A stretch of DNA of 64,000 bases from Tillandsia leiboldiana (Eukaryota; Streptophyta; Magnoliopsida; Poales; Bromeliaceae): NCBI GenBank assembly GCA_029204045.2, contig CM055082.1, positions 1,971,568-2,035,567 on the forward strand, written 5' to 3'. Of the stretch, positions 10,133-18,759 are shown piece by piece. Below the pieces are notes generated by a model. That model ran no database searches and was not told the origin of the DNA. It saw only the letters and a program-made list of their open reading frames with translations. Position numbers and translations under genes: made by a program. Position 1 is the first letter of the stretch. Each line of letters opens with the position of its first letter.

Positions 10133-12828
10133 CGGAGAGCCGAATCCCGCACAGCGCGCTTTTGGCCTTGATGGGCTCGGTGGAGACCCCCGGGGTCATC
10201 GAAGTCGACGGGTCCCACAGCAGAGATTTTCGGGCCAAGGCTCTTGCTACCACATCTCCAGATCCACCCAAAGCCAGTCGCGAGCTCCTGCGGAGGGGGG
10301 GGGAAGAGGCACAAGGCGGCTGAACGACCGGGTAACCCCCCCCCCCCTCCAGCAGTCGGCAAAGTCGATGTGACCCTCGGCAGACCCCCGACTTCGGTCT
10401 CGGGGAAAGGGAGCCCGACCGAACCCGTACCCGACGGAGGGAGAGAGAGCCCGAGCTCACCAGGAGAAGATGAAAAACCGACCGTGCCAGATGGGTTACC
10501 TCCAGGCCAGGGGGGCCCGACCGACCCCGAGGGTGGGGGGGAATGCCCGAGTTCACCCAAAGGCGAGGGGGGCCAAGCTGCTGGGCCCGCGCACGGCTCC
10601 AAAGCCCCCGTGTCCATCAGGCGGGCCCCACCCTCTTCCCGGCCGGGGGCTGACGGAAGAGCGCGGGTGGGGGAGAGGGGAGTCGAACGCAGAGAGGAGG
10701 GGGCGGCGTCCACCCAAGCCCAAAGATGATTAACAGCGACGAGGAAGATGGTCGCCCCGCCATGCCGGATTCGCAACCGCCCAAAGAGTGGAACGCCCGG
10801 GCTTCCCCCCTCTTCTAAGCCTCCGCCAACGTCAAAGAGAAGCCCTCCTGAGCCCAACGTCCACAAAGGCCCCGTCTGCTGAGGAGGCCCAGAACCAGCA
10901 TTACGGATAAACGGGAGGCCCCCACCCGTTGGCCCAACCAGAAGGCTCCCACACCCCCGGCCCTTCCCGCACTGTGGGCTTAAAGCAGAACCACCAAACA
11001 AAGAGCCCATAGCCTCTACCCAAGAGCCAAGCGGAGACCCAACCCCAAGGCCTCCACACCCAAGGCCCGGCCCGCACAGCGGGCCCAGAACAGAGGGGCT
11101 AAATGGGGGGCAATTCAAATTAAAGTTGATGTCCAAATCCCTAGGACTCCCACTGCCCAACGCTAGAAATCGACCCGAGGTTATGCCATCCTTGCGCAAG
11201 GTGGGGGGACCAAAGGAAGGGCCTCGGTAGGCACTCTGCATACAACAGATACCAGCAGTAGGAGGGACTGCTCCGATAAGCGCGGAGGCCGGCGAAAAAC
11301 CCGCCGCGAGCTTCGCAGAGCCAGCGCCCGCCAAAGTGTCGGCGACACCTCCCGACCGCCGCGGGCCCGAACTGCACCCCGACAGAGAGGTGCCCGGTCC
11401 CCCTCCACTATGAGTGGTGGGGCCGGAGGAGGTCCGCCGCCGGGGATCCGCCACGAGGAGGGTCGACGACCTCCGCCCACCTCCGGAGCGCCGGCGTCTC
11501 CTATCCCGCTGCCCCGGGGGAAAGCCCGATTCGTCCGAGTCCGCCACCCTGCCGTCCGTGGAGCGCGGGCTTGAGGTGCCCTCGCCGTCGGGGGGCACAC
11601 GCCGGGCGATGGAGCGACCGAGCGGGTCCGTCTGGTCCGCCCCCTCATTAGGGTCCCCGCCGGCAAAAGGAGTTCCCCGATCATCGCCCCCCAGGGGGGC
11701 CGTGCGGATCAACTGTACAGGGATGGTGACGGAGAGGTCACCCAAAGTGATGACAATGCTCTCCGGGATGTCCGCGGCATCATCGACCGCGATCTGACAG
11801 CAGAAGCCGCCGAAGTCCATCATGTTAACACTCTCCTCCTCGCCGCGGAGGTATCTGCCGAAGGGGCTGACGATTGCGGCGACTCTGGATTCCACCCAAC
11901 ATTCAAACGGCAGATCGACCAGTTTGACCCATGCCTTGTACCGGAGCATGGAGCGCGATGCGTTGCGATACGGGTTCCAGGCAAAGCACCGTAGACGGCA
12001 ACGGGGAAGCCGGATCACGTCTCTGCGGGTGAGGTCCTCTGGGCGTACCCAGTGGGGGAGAAGAACAGCAAAGCCCCGCTCACGGTGTCTCGCCACATGG
12101 AAATCCTCGGAGGTCCCACCCAGTTTGCAGGCAAGGTCCGCCGCGATCGCATCTTGCGGGCAATGGCCCAGGCGATCCGGTCCGATCACGCTGGCGAGGA
12201 CAGCATTTCGAGCGAGCTGTTGACGGGCATGGAAGCATTCAGAGAGGGGTACAAAATGCTTCGTGGCAGGAGGTCTGTAACCCAAGGCCCTATACATCTT
12301 CGGAGCCGGCGGTGGGCACAGAAGGCTGCACCGGGCCGCAAGGTGTCCTAGCTTGAAGCACCGGCGGCACCTGATGGGTTCCCTGCAATTCCGGATGCGG
12401 TGATCATTCGAGAAGCAGCGGAAGCACCTTCCCGCAGGCAGAGGGGGGAAGGGCCGGGGCGCAGAGGCGATAGGGTGACGATGGGGTAGGTAGGGGGTCC
12501 GACGGAGAAGAGCGTCCTTATAAGGTGAATTGGAAGTTGTCGGACATGCCACCCGTGAGCCCCCGATGACACCAGAGGCGTCCAACGAATCTCTGGCGGG
12601 AGCAGGGCGAGCTTTTCCATCTCGGACGACAACACCCGGACAATACGAGGAAAGGGGGAATCCTCTTTGATCTGCCCAGGACACCGAGCGCAGGACCTTT
12701 TTGCCCTTAAGATCATAGTGCCCAAGAGAACCGTCCTTCCGTGAAGGTGGGGCCCTCTCGACGGCAAGGGGATCCTCGGGTGGAGGCTTGTGCTCGTGAC
12801 TCTTAGCGAAGTGACCGCTCCGAGCCAA
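10126..12828 (-). CDS. LINE ORF1, nucleic-acid-binding protein with two zinc knuckles
   Basis: Likely binds the LINE RNA to form the ribonucleoprotein. It is 900 residues and fully open. Two CCHC knuckles lie near residues 135-148 (CFRCFSNDHRIRNC) and 154-167 (CRRCFKLGHLAARC). After them, at about 225-370, comes a DUF4283-like region containing RRDVIRLPRCRLRCFAWNPY and KAWVKLVDLPFECWVESRV. The order knuckle-then-DUF4283 is the reverse of many dicot L1 ORF1 proteins. The same order appears in the LINE fragment at 51.7-54.7 kb, so it is a property of this lineage. The C-terminal half is Gly/Pro/Ser/Arg-rich low complexity. Its 3' end overlaps the open frame of ORF2 by 7 nt. Confidence 0.8.
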   Translation of the reverse strand: MARSGHFAKSHEHKPPPEDPLAVERAPPSRKDGSLGHYDLKGKKVLRSVSWADQRGFPLSSYCPGVVVRDGKARPAPARDSLDASGVIGGSRVACPTTSNSPYKDALLRRTPYLPHRHPIASAPRPFPPLPAGRCFRCFSNDHRIRNCREPIRCRRCFKLGHLAARCSLLCPPPAPKMYRALGYRPPATKHFVPLSECFHARQQLARNAVLASVIGPDRLGHCPQDAIAADLACKLGGTSEDFHVARHRERGFAVLLPHWVRPEDLTRRDVIRLPRCRLRCFAWNPYRNASRSMLRYKAWVKLVDLPFECWVESRVAAIVSPFGRYLRGEEESVNMMDFGGFCCQIAVDDAADIPESIVITLGDLSVTIPVQLIRTAPLGGDDRGTPFAGGDPNEGADQTDPLGRSIARRVPPDGEGTSSPRSTDGRVADSDESGFPPGQRDRRRRRSGGGRRSSTLLVADPRRRTSSGPTTHSGGGPGTSLSGCSSGPRRSGGVADTLAGAGSAKLAAGFSPASALIGAVPPTAGICCMQSAYRGPSFGPPTLRKDGITSGRFLALGSGSPRDLDINFNLNCPPFSPSVLGPLCGPGLGCGGLGVGSPLGSWVEAMGSLFGGSALSPQCGKGRGCGSLLVGPTGGGLPFIRNAGSGPPQQTGPLWTLGSGGLLFDVGGGLEEGGSPGVPLFGRLRIRHGGATIFLVAVNHLWAWVDAAPSSLRSTPLSPTRALPSAPGREEGGARLMDTGALEPCAGPAAWPPSPLGELGHSPPPSGSVGPPWPGGNPSGTVGFSSSPGELGLSLPPSGTGSVGLPFPETEVGGLPRVTSTLPTAGGGGGLPGRSAALCLFPPPPQELATGFGWIWRCGSKSLGPKISAVGPVDFDDPGGLHRAHQGQKRAVRDSALRC

Positions 12829-12896
12829 GTGGGCACCACGGCGTACGGCAGACCGACCACTGCCGCAGGTACCACGAGGCTGATCAGGTCTGTCTC

Positions 12897-13086
12897 TCCG
12901 ATCGAGCTTTCTGTCTCTCCACGCTCGCTCTCTGTCTCTCCTCTCAAGCTCCCTCCCTCTCCTCTCAAGTCTTCATTCTCTCTCTCTATCCTTCGCTCGC
13001 TCTCTGTCTCTCCTCTCCAGCTCCCTCCCTCTCCTCTCCAGCTCCCTCCCTCTCCTCTCAAGTCTTCCTTCTCTCTTTCTATCCTT
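12897..13086 (-). repeat. Tandem GA-rich monomers in the LINE 5' leader
   Basis: On the plus strand two CT-rich units follow one another. One is about 12923-12990. The second, about 12991-13086, has an extra internal agctccctccctctcctctc copy. Both begin cgctcgctctctgtctctcc and end with the tctatcctt word. The array ends exactly at the proposed LINE 5' boundary. Tandem promoter monomers at the 5' end are known from mammalian L1; a promoter role here is inference. Confidence 0.6.
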
Positions 13087-13149
13087 CATGTTTTTTCCGT
13101 CAAGGATGTTGTGTTCATGAATTTCTAATTAAACTTTTTATTTTTTAAA

Positions 13150-13603
13150 GGCTAAATTACAAAAAACTTTCCAGTCATATCCCGCTTTTTCACTTTACCC
13201 CACTGTCATTTAAAAGTCGACAACCTGCCCCCTCGTAATTACCGAAATATCTTTAGGGGGCAATGATGTTGACAGAAATGGTAAATTGATGAAAATGCCC
13301 TTCCTTTTTTTTTTTTTTCGAAATCTTTTATTTATTTATTTTTTTTCGAAGTCTTTTTTTTCTTTTCGAAGTTTTTTTTTAAATTTTTTTTTTTTTTTTT
13401 TTTTTTAGGAAATATTTTCCAAGGGTATTTTGGGTATATGAAAATATATTTTCAAAAAAACTGACGGTCAACTGACGGTCAACTGACGGCGAGGGGTTAT
13501 TGCACAATTCGGTAATTACGAGGGGCAGGTTGTCGACTTTTAAATGACAGGGGGGTAAAGTGGAAAAGCGGAATATGACAGGGGGGTTTTCTATAATTTA
13601 GCC
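13150..13603. mobile_element. Non-autonomous Mutator-like TIR element, copy 2
   Basis: Same family as 448-1382. The ends read ggctaaattacaaaaaact and the complement-like ttttctataatttagcc, with shared inner sequence (gtcatttaaaagtcgacaac and its complement). The block tattttccaagggtattttg is shared with copy 1 in reverse orientation. It lacks the GC minisatellite; in its place are T-runs and two tandem copies of ctgacggtcaa. The flanks are T/A runs (ttttttaaa against tttttttta), so the 9-bp duplication is only approximate. Confidence 0.7.
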
Positions 13604-14856
13604 TTTTTTTTAATTTTTGTATCCTTGGTCTTTTAGTGAAGCTCCTCTTTGTTCTATATCAGCCAATTATATTTATGTTCATGATGATTAATTTATTTAT
13701 TAAAAAATAAAAATATCCCAAGTGATGATGAAGGATGTATTCGACCAAAAAAATATAATATAGTTAAATTATGTTATATGTATGAAATTTTTTTTCTATC
13801 AATCGTTTGGAGGGTTCAAAATACAATTTTCTTAATGTATAATCATATTATACCCTAAAAAATATAGAATTAAACGAAAATTCAGTGTACCCAAAGTAAA
13901 AAAAAAAAAATCATTTTTGTACTTCCTCGTCTCCAATATATGACAAATTTTAAACTTTAAATTTTAAATTTTTAAATTTAAATATTCAACACAAAAATTT
14001 AAATTTAAAAATATAAAATTTTAATTTTTAATTTAAAATTTTAAAATTTTAAAATTAGAATTTGAATTTCAAGTTTTAAAATTTCAAATTTGAATTTGAA
14101 TTTTAAATTTTAAATTTTAAAATTTAAATTTAGATTTATTTTTAAAATTTTCAAATTTTTAGTTTGAAATTTTAAATTTCAAATTTTAATTTTAAATTTA
14201 ATTTCAAATTTTAATTTTTTACCTTTTAATTTCAAATTATGAAAATTTTAATTTTAAAATTTTAAAATATAAATTAATATTTATTTTTTATTTTTAAAAA
14301 ATTTAAATTTAAAAAAATTATGGAATTATTCAATATGCATTTCAAACAGTTTAAAATTTGAAATTATAAAAATTTATAGAGTTACAGAATTTTTTATTTC
14401 ATTTAGATTAAAATTACAGTTTATAAACTCTATGACAATTTTTTGCTATATATTCAAATAGGTCCTAATATGTGAGCGAACATTATTATTGTGATGTATG
14501 AATATTATTTTTTAAATTTATCATTTTAATGAAAATTTTAGAAATTTTGTTGATTATTTTTTTTAGTTTTACCGATTTAATGTAAATGTGATTAACTTAA
14601 CTAAAGTTTAATATTAGACATTTTAAAAAATATTATTTTTTAATGATAATGAGGCACTTATAAAGTGTTAGTGTGCTAATTTTTTTTTTAAAAAAAAAAA
14701 ATTAGGGACATATAAGAGTATTTAGTAAAAAAAACATGCTGCTAAATTATAGTAATTTTTTTAGATATATCGATACTTAGTAATATATTGTTATACACCC
14801 TAATAATTACAAATACAGTAATACTAATATTGTTATAGTTTAGTTTTATTATAGTA
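13604..14856. repeat. AT-rich low-complexity DNA
   Basis: 13900-14420 is dominated by interleaved aaattt/tttaaa words with local dyads. No gene is seen. Such DNA can form hairpins, but no specific element ends are recognised. Confidence 0.7.
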
Positions 14857-14935
14857 GTTTTTTTTTTTTTTTTTTTTTTTTGAGAGAGAGAGAGAGAGAA
14901 ATAGCATGCTAGTATGCTATCAGTTTCGTTTATTT
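14857..14935 (-). mobile_element. 3' tail of a 5'-truncated LINE or SINE
   Basis: On the minus strand: aacgaaactgatagcata, ctagcatgctat, a TC-repeat, then about 23 A. The palindromic tagcatgcta next to a TC-run and A-tail matches the 3' end style of the LINE at 6306-13086. Upstream sequence diverges quickly, so only the tail is claimed. Confidence 0.5.
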
Positions 14936-15233
14936 TAAAATAAATTTAATTTAAAATATAAAATAATTAGATTTGGAATTTAAAATTTTGATACTAATCA
15001 TCAAATTTTTTAACATTAGAGACCGTTAATAGCATTTACTCTTTTATTAAGTCCAAAATGAGGCTAACTAGCTGTACATCTTATTTCAAAGGCAGCTCTT
15101 TTTATTTTATTTATTTATTATACCAAAACTCCTTAACTACAACTTTTGGAGTTGACTCCGGCATTCAACTCCAAACACGCCCAACGAGCTCATAGAAGAG
15201 CTTTCAGAGCCACCGAACCTTTCTCTACTGTAA
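14936..15233. other. No gene; possible MITE end
   Basis: AT-rich. At 15163-15183 the complement of cattcaactccaaacacgcc begins ggcgtgtttggagttgaatg, a motif typical of hAT or Harbinger MITE ends, but a partner end was not found. Confidence 0.35.
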
Positions 15234-15478
15234 CTACACCACCTCTATGATCATGTCTTCGTCTCGTCCTCCCCGCTTTCCGTACTGCTCCTCGCACCTC
15301 CTCCGGCACTCCTGTTGCTCCTGCCAGCCATGTCGCCCCCGCCGGCACTGCTGCTGGCACCGCCGCAACTCCTCTTGTGGGTCTCTGTCTTGCTCGCGGC
15401 TTTTTCCCTCTCTGTACCGCTCCTCGCATCGCCTCTCGCACTGCTGCTCCTGCTGCCGTCGGCCGTACTGGTACTGCC
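15234..15478 (-). pseudogene. Secreted Cys-rich hairpinin-type precursor, 3' piece
   Basis: The C-terminal part of the host gene whose 5' end lies at 50904-51273. On the minus strand the frame enters directly from the Sirevirus target site and contains paired CX3C motifs: CERRCEERYREGKSREQ, then CQQQC and CRRRCEEQYGK. It ends EDMIIEVV and TAG (15234-15236). CX3C-n-CX3C units form two disulphide-linked antiparallel helices in plant alpha-hairpinins and in the N-terminus of vicilin-like precursors. No cupin domain follows, so the gene either ends here or is a fragment. It is separated from its next piece by the Sirevirus (15479-36094). Confidence 0.7.
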
Positions 15479-15706
15479 TGTTACGGAATTTGAGTTGGCG
15501 TAGTTTCGTGAAAGTTTCAAGTCCTGAAGATTGAAGGTGAAGAAAAGTTGAATCATTTAACTCAATCTCAAGAAAGAAGAATTCAAAAGGATCAGGTATG
15601 TTTAACTAAAGAATTTGTGTGATCCGAATACTTCTTGTAGTGTAGAAACACTTGGAAGAATCTTTCATTGCATAAAAATCAAAAACTGAACTTGGGACAT
15701 GTTCAG

Positions 15707-15928
15707 GATCCGGATCAGGTTGTTCGATCCGGATCCCGAAGGTGGTTCGTTCATACTTCGTCGCAATCCGGATCGTAGTCTCTTGATCCGGATCCCGAAC
15801 GTTGATGTTTGGTGAACTGTATGAACGATCCGGATCGTAGTCACATGATCCGGATCCCGAACCTTCGTTTTTCTGGAATTGGCTGTTTTGTTATGACGAT
15901 CCGGATCCTAGTTATCACGATCCGGATC
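15707..15928 (+). promoter_or_regulatory. Paired GATCCGGATC palindromes upstream of the LTR TATA box
   Basis: Eight boxes start at 15707, 15726, 15765 (aatccggatc), 15785, 15827, 15847, 15898 and 15919. They form four pairs with start-to-start spacings of 19, 20, 20 and 21 bp. In the first three pairs the second box is extended to gatccggatcccgaa. The array ends 66 bp before tataaata. Binding of a dimeric factor to sites two helical turns apart is inference. Conserved palindromic CGG/CCG-type signatures have been described for Sirevirus LTRs. Confidence 0.8.
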
Positions 15929-15993
15929 GCCGTCCGTAAATATCCAGAAATGGCAGGTTTTTGATTCTTATCTCCTTCTTAGGGTTTCTAACC

Positions 15994-16001
15994 TATAAAT
16001 A
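15994..16001 (+). promoter_or_regulatory. TATA box of the Sirevirus LTR
   Basis: tataaata in the context acctataaatacacc. Transcription would be expected to start near 16025-16030, just before gggggaatccacatag. Confidence 0.75.
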
Positions 16002-16280
16002 CACCCTATGACTCCTTTTCTAGGGGGAATCCACATAGCCGTCATTTTCTTGTATCATCTTATACGGCTATAGATCCACATATAGAGAAGAAAGGAAATC
16101 ATTAGAGAATACTCTATGTTTCTTCATCTATATTGATTAGTTTGATTCTAGGTTTTCATACTCACATCTTGAGTTGAATCAAACTAATGAATACTTAGAT
16201 GGTATTTCCGATCTATCTTTGATCTAAGTATTCGGCGGATCATCACCACCCAAAAAACAACGATTTACCCCAAAAATCGG

Positions 16281-16463
16281 CGCGTGGATTCGCGTGTCCT
16301 TGTGGATTCAAGGTTCAATCGCTCTCGTGGATTCGGAGCGAGGCACGTTCGTGGATTCGAACGGTGCTATTGGGTGAAGACCGTGGATTCGGTCGGACGT
16401 CGTGGATTCGACGTTGGACGCCGTGGATTCGGCGTTGGGCGCAGATCGTGGATTCGAGAAGCG
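16281..16463 (+). other. Array of eight mini-hairpins with a constant TGGATT loop
   Basis: Each unit is a short stem closed on TGGATT (loops at 16285, 16303, 16328, 16352, 16384, 16403, 16424 and 16449). Stems differ but pair: cgcg/cgcg, ccttg/caagg, gctc-t-cg/cggagc (one bulge), cgttcg/cgaacg, gaccg/cggtc, acgtcg/cgacgt, acgccg/cggcgt, and a weak tcg/cga. Unit spacing varies between 18 and 32 bp. The array lies in the predicted RNA leader between the cap site and the primer site. All LTR copies carry it. The base-pair changes between units are compensatory, which points to a structured RNA (or cruciform) rather than a plain repeat. Confidence 0.8.
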
Positions 16464-16757
16464 TCTGGAGCGAGCGGAGAAGATCCTCTAGGAGCGTATG
16501 GAAAAGGTTGAGTCGTAAGTGTGTACGGTAAATCACCTTGTACGTGTTTTAATTCTAGTGGATTTCTGCCGTGTTATCGGTCCCGTGGTTTTTTACTCCG
16601 GTGATGGAGTTTTCCACGTAAAAATCTTGCGTGTTATTTTATTTTCCGCATTGGGTTTTATCGCAACGATTTTTGGAGTGTTTATACGTTTACACCTATT
16701 CACCCCCCTCTAGGTGTTTCTTCCCCTATTTAGATCCGTATTATATACGACCCAACA

Positions 16758-16775
16758 AGTGGTATCAGAGAGGGA
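16758..16775 (+). promoter_or_regulatory. Primer-binding site (tRNA-Met type)
   Basis: tggtatcagag directly after the 5' LTR end (ccaaca), complementary to the 3' end of initiator tRNA-Met, as usual for plant copia elements. Confidence 0.85.
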
Positions 16776-16790
16776 ATAGGGTTGTGAACA

Positions 16791-18716
16791 ATGGTTGAAG
16801 GTGGAAACATCAATCGACCCCCTTTCTTTGATGGAACAAATTATGCGTACTGGAAAGTACGGATGAAAGCCTTTTTATCTTCCATCGACGAAAGGGTGTG
16901 GCATTCAATTGAATCAGGATGGACTAATCCAACTGAACTTATCTCTGATGTTCACACCTTAAAACCTAGGTCGAAATGGACCAAGTAAGAGTTTGAGTTA
17001 TCTTCTTACAATGGCAAGGGAATTAATGCTATTTTTAATGCCTTATCTCAAACTGAATTCTCTCGCGTCTCGGCATGTGAGACTGCGAAAGAAATCTGGG
17101 ATGTTCTCCAGGTTACACATGAGGGAACTAACCTCGTGAAGATTCAGAAACTGCAGATGCTTACGAGCAAGTTTGACTCCATCTTGATGGCAGAAAATGA
17201 ATCTTTCACGGACTACTATACACGATTGCAAGACATCGTAAACTCATGTGCTAATCTGGGAGAGAAGATTCCAGAATTTAAGATTGTAAGAAAAATCTTA
17301 AGAACTCTTCCTGAACGATTTCGCCCAAAGGTTACTGCCATTGAAACTATTAAACACCCGGACGAAATACGTGTAGAAGAATTAGTTGGTTCATTACAAA
17401 CTTATGAAATGACTTTTAATACTAACAATTCTTCTGGAAAAGCATCCACTTCTAAGTCTTCAGGTTATGCGTTGAAAACAACTAAGGAAGAAGACGCGGA
17501 TACATCCTCCTCGGACGATGACGAGAACCTTTCTATGGAGGAATTTGAGAAGCAGCTCGCTCTCTTGACAAGGAATTTTCGCCGCAACTTTCGAAGGGGT
17601 AATTCAAGCAAATCTCCATCCTTCAGAAAGTGGAACAAAGGCAAGGGTACTCCAAGTCACAAGTCAAGAAAGCAGGAGAACTTCTCAAAGGATAAGAAAA
17701 GTTCAGAAGGACAACTGCAATGCTTCAAATGTCGAGGCTACGGCCACATTGCAACGGAGTGTCCTAACAAGTATCCGGCAAAGAAGAAGGCGATGCAAGT
17801 CGTCACTTGGGATGACAACTCAACGTCAAATGAGTCGTCTTCAAGTGATGAAGAAAAGAGCTCCACCGCATTCCACGCGTCCGTATCTTCACCCTTCATG
17901 TGCTTTATGGCAAATACATCTGAGTCGTTGTCCAACTCCACTGTTGAAAAGAACGCAACGGACAACGAATCGGATGATTCGGAAGGTGAAGATTTTGCTC
18001 TAGCCTACCACAGACTTTTGAGGGACTCAAAGAAAGTGGCTAAGCAAAACAAGAGTTTGAGAGGGAGATTGCATGATCTCGAAGAAGAAGCAAAAAGAGC
18101 GACTTCTCTCTCAAACGCTCTTGAAGTGGAAAGGGAAAACCTGATAAAAGAAAATGCTTCCCTTCAAGAGTCCAATGAGCAACTTGAAAAGGAACATACA
18201 AATCTGGTGGATAACGCGAATCACTTTTCAAAGCTCTACAACGAGGCTCGACAGGATAACCTGGAAATGACAAAGACCATTTTCCAACTCAAGAATGACT
18301 TACAGCGATTCTCTTCAGGAAGGAGTAAGTTGGATAGACTTCTTGGTCTTGGTCAATCAAATAGGTTCGGCCTCGGATACACTCAAACTGGAAACAGTCC
18401 AAGTTCGAGTGAGACAGTTTTTGTGCCTCAGTCGGTATCTCCTCCTCCGACACCGGAATTCAAGACAAACAACGACAACAAACCTACTTCATCCTCTTTG
18501 GGATCGTCAAGATCTAAGGTATGTTTTCGTTGTGGTGTTTCAGGGCACATAAGAAGATATTGCAAGACGGGATTCGAACGCTCATCTCAAGCACCTCTTG
18601 CATCAACTACCAAAAAGGCTCCTTTCCGGAAATCAAAGCAAAACTTTTCAAATGAAAAGAGACTTGGTAGTTCACCCGCGCAAGACGACTTCATCAAGGA
18701 GCAACGATCGTTTTAA
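16791..18716 (+). CDS. Sirevirus Gag
   Basis: Structural protein that packages the RNA. Starts MVEGGNINRPPFFDGTNYAY, a typical copia Gag start, with a UBN2-type region to about residue 200. An in-frame TAA at codon 66 (16986-16988) interrupts it; the same frame then runs to 18716. It contains a CCHC knuckle CFKCRGYGHIATEC (17721-17762), acidic Ser/Asp runs, a coiled coil (about residues 418-505), a YTQT motif (18378-18389) matching the dynein light chain LC8-binding TQT type known in Sirevirus Gag, and a second knuckle CFRCGVSGHIRRYC (18522-18563). The length, about 640 codons, is large as expected for Sireviruses. Pol follows in another frame with an overlap of about 120 nt, but nearby indels make that unreliable. 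Confidence 0.85.
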
Positions 18717-18759
18717 CAAGACGCTTTCACCTAGGCACAAAACTTCACGACCATTACTG

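Larger units (their letters stand above)
6306..13086 (-). mobile_element. Near full-length L1-type LINE
   Basis: Read on the minus strand: a GA-rich tandem 5' leader (13086 to about 12900), ORF1 (12828-10126), ORF2 (endonuclease, reverse transcriptase, zinc-binding C-terminus; 10132-6449), and a 3' region with a long T-run, a palindromic hairpin ggtagcatgctacc and a short A-tail (the T-run near 6309-6317 on the plus strand). Candidate degenerate target-site duplication: catgattttatgtcagg (6289-6305) against catgttttttccgtcaagg (13087-13105), similar but not identical. The full length (about 6.8 kb) and open ORF1 are notable, since most plant LINE copies are 5'-truncated. One internal stop in ORF2 makes it defective as read. 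Confidence 0.85.
15479..16757 (+). repeat. Sirevirus 5' LTR
   Basis: 1,279 bp, TG...CA. It differs from the LTR at 34816-36094 at only about two positions by eye (for example aactgaactt/aactggactt), so the insertion is very recent. It contains paired GATCCGGATC palindromes (15707-15928), a TATA box tataaata at 15994-16001, and a hairpin array in the predicted leader (16281-16463). It is followed by tggtatcagag, the tRNA-Met primer site. Confidence 0.93.

Noticed and set aside
10244..12351. Several plus-strand frames opposite LINE ORF1
   Set aside because: GC-rich shadows of the minus-strand ORF1; no motifs.
15247..15534. Plus-strand and other-frame readings of the Cys-rich gene piece
   Set aside because: The minus-strand frame with regular CX3C pairs is the one that joins the other two pieces; the rest are shadows.
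16284..16511. 75-codon frame MDSRVLVDSRFNRSRG in the LTR
   Set aside because: Caused by the hairpin array; the start is GTG and the repeated VDS words come from the loop sequence. I treat it as structure, not protein.
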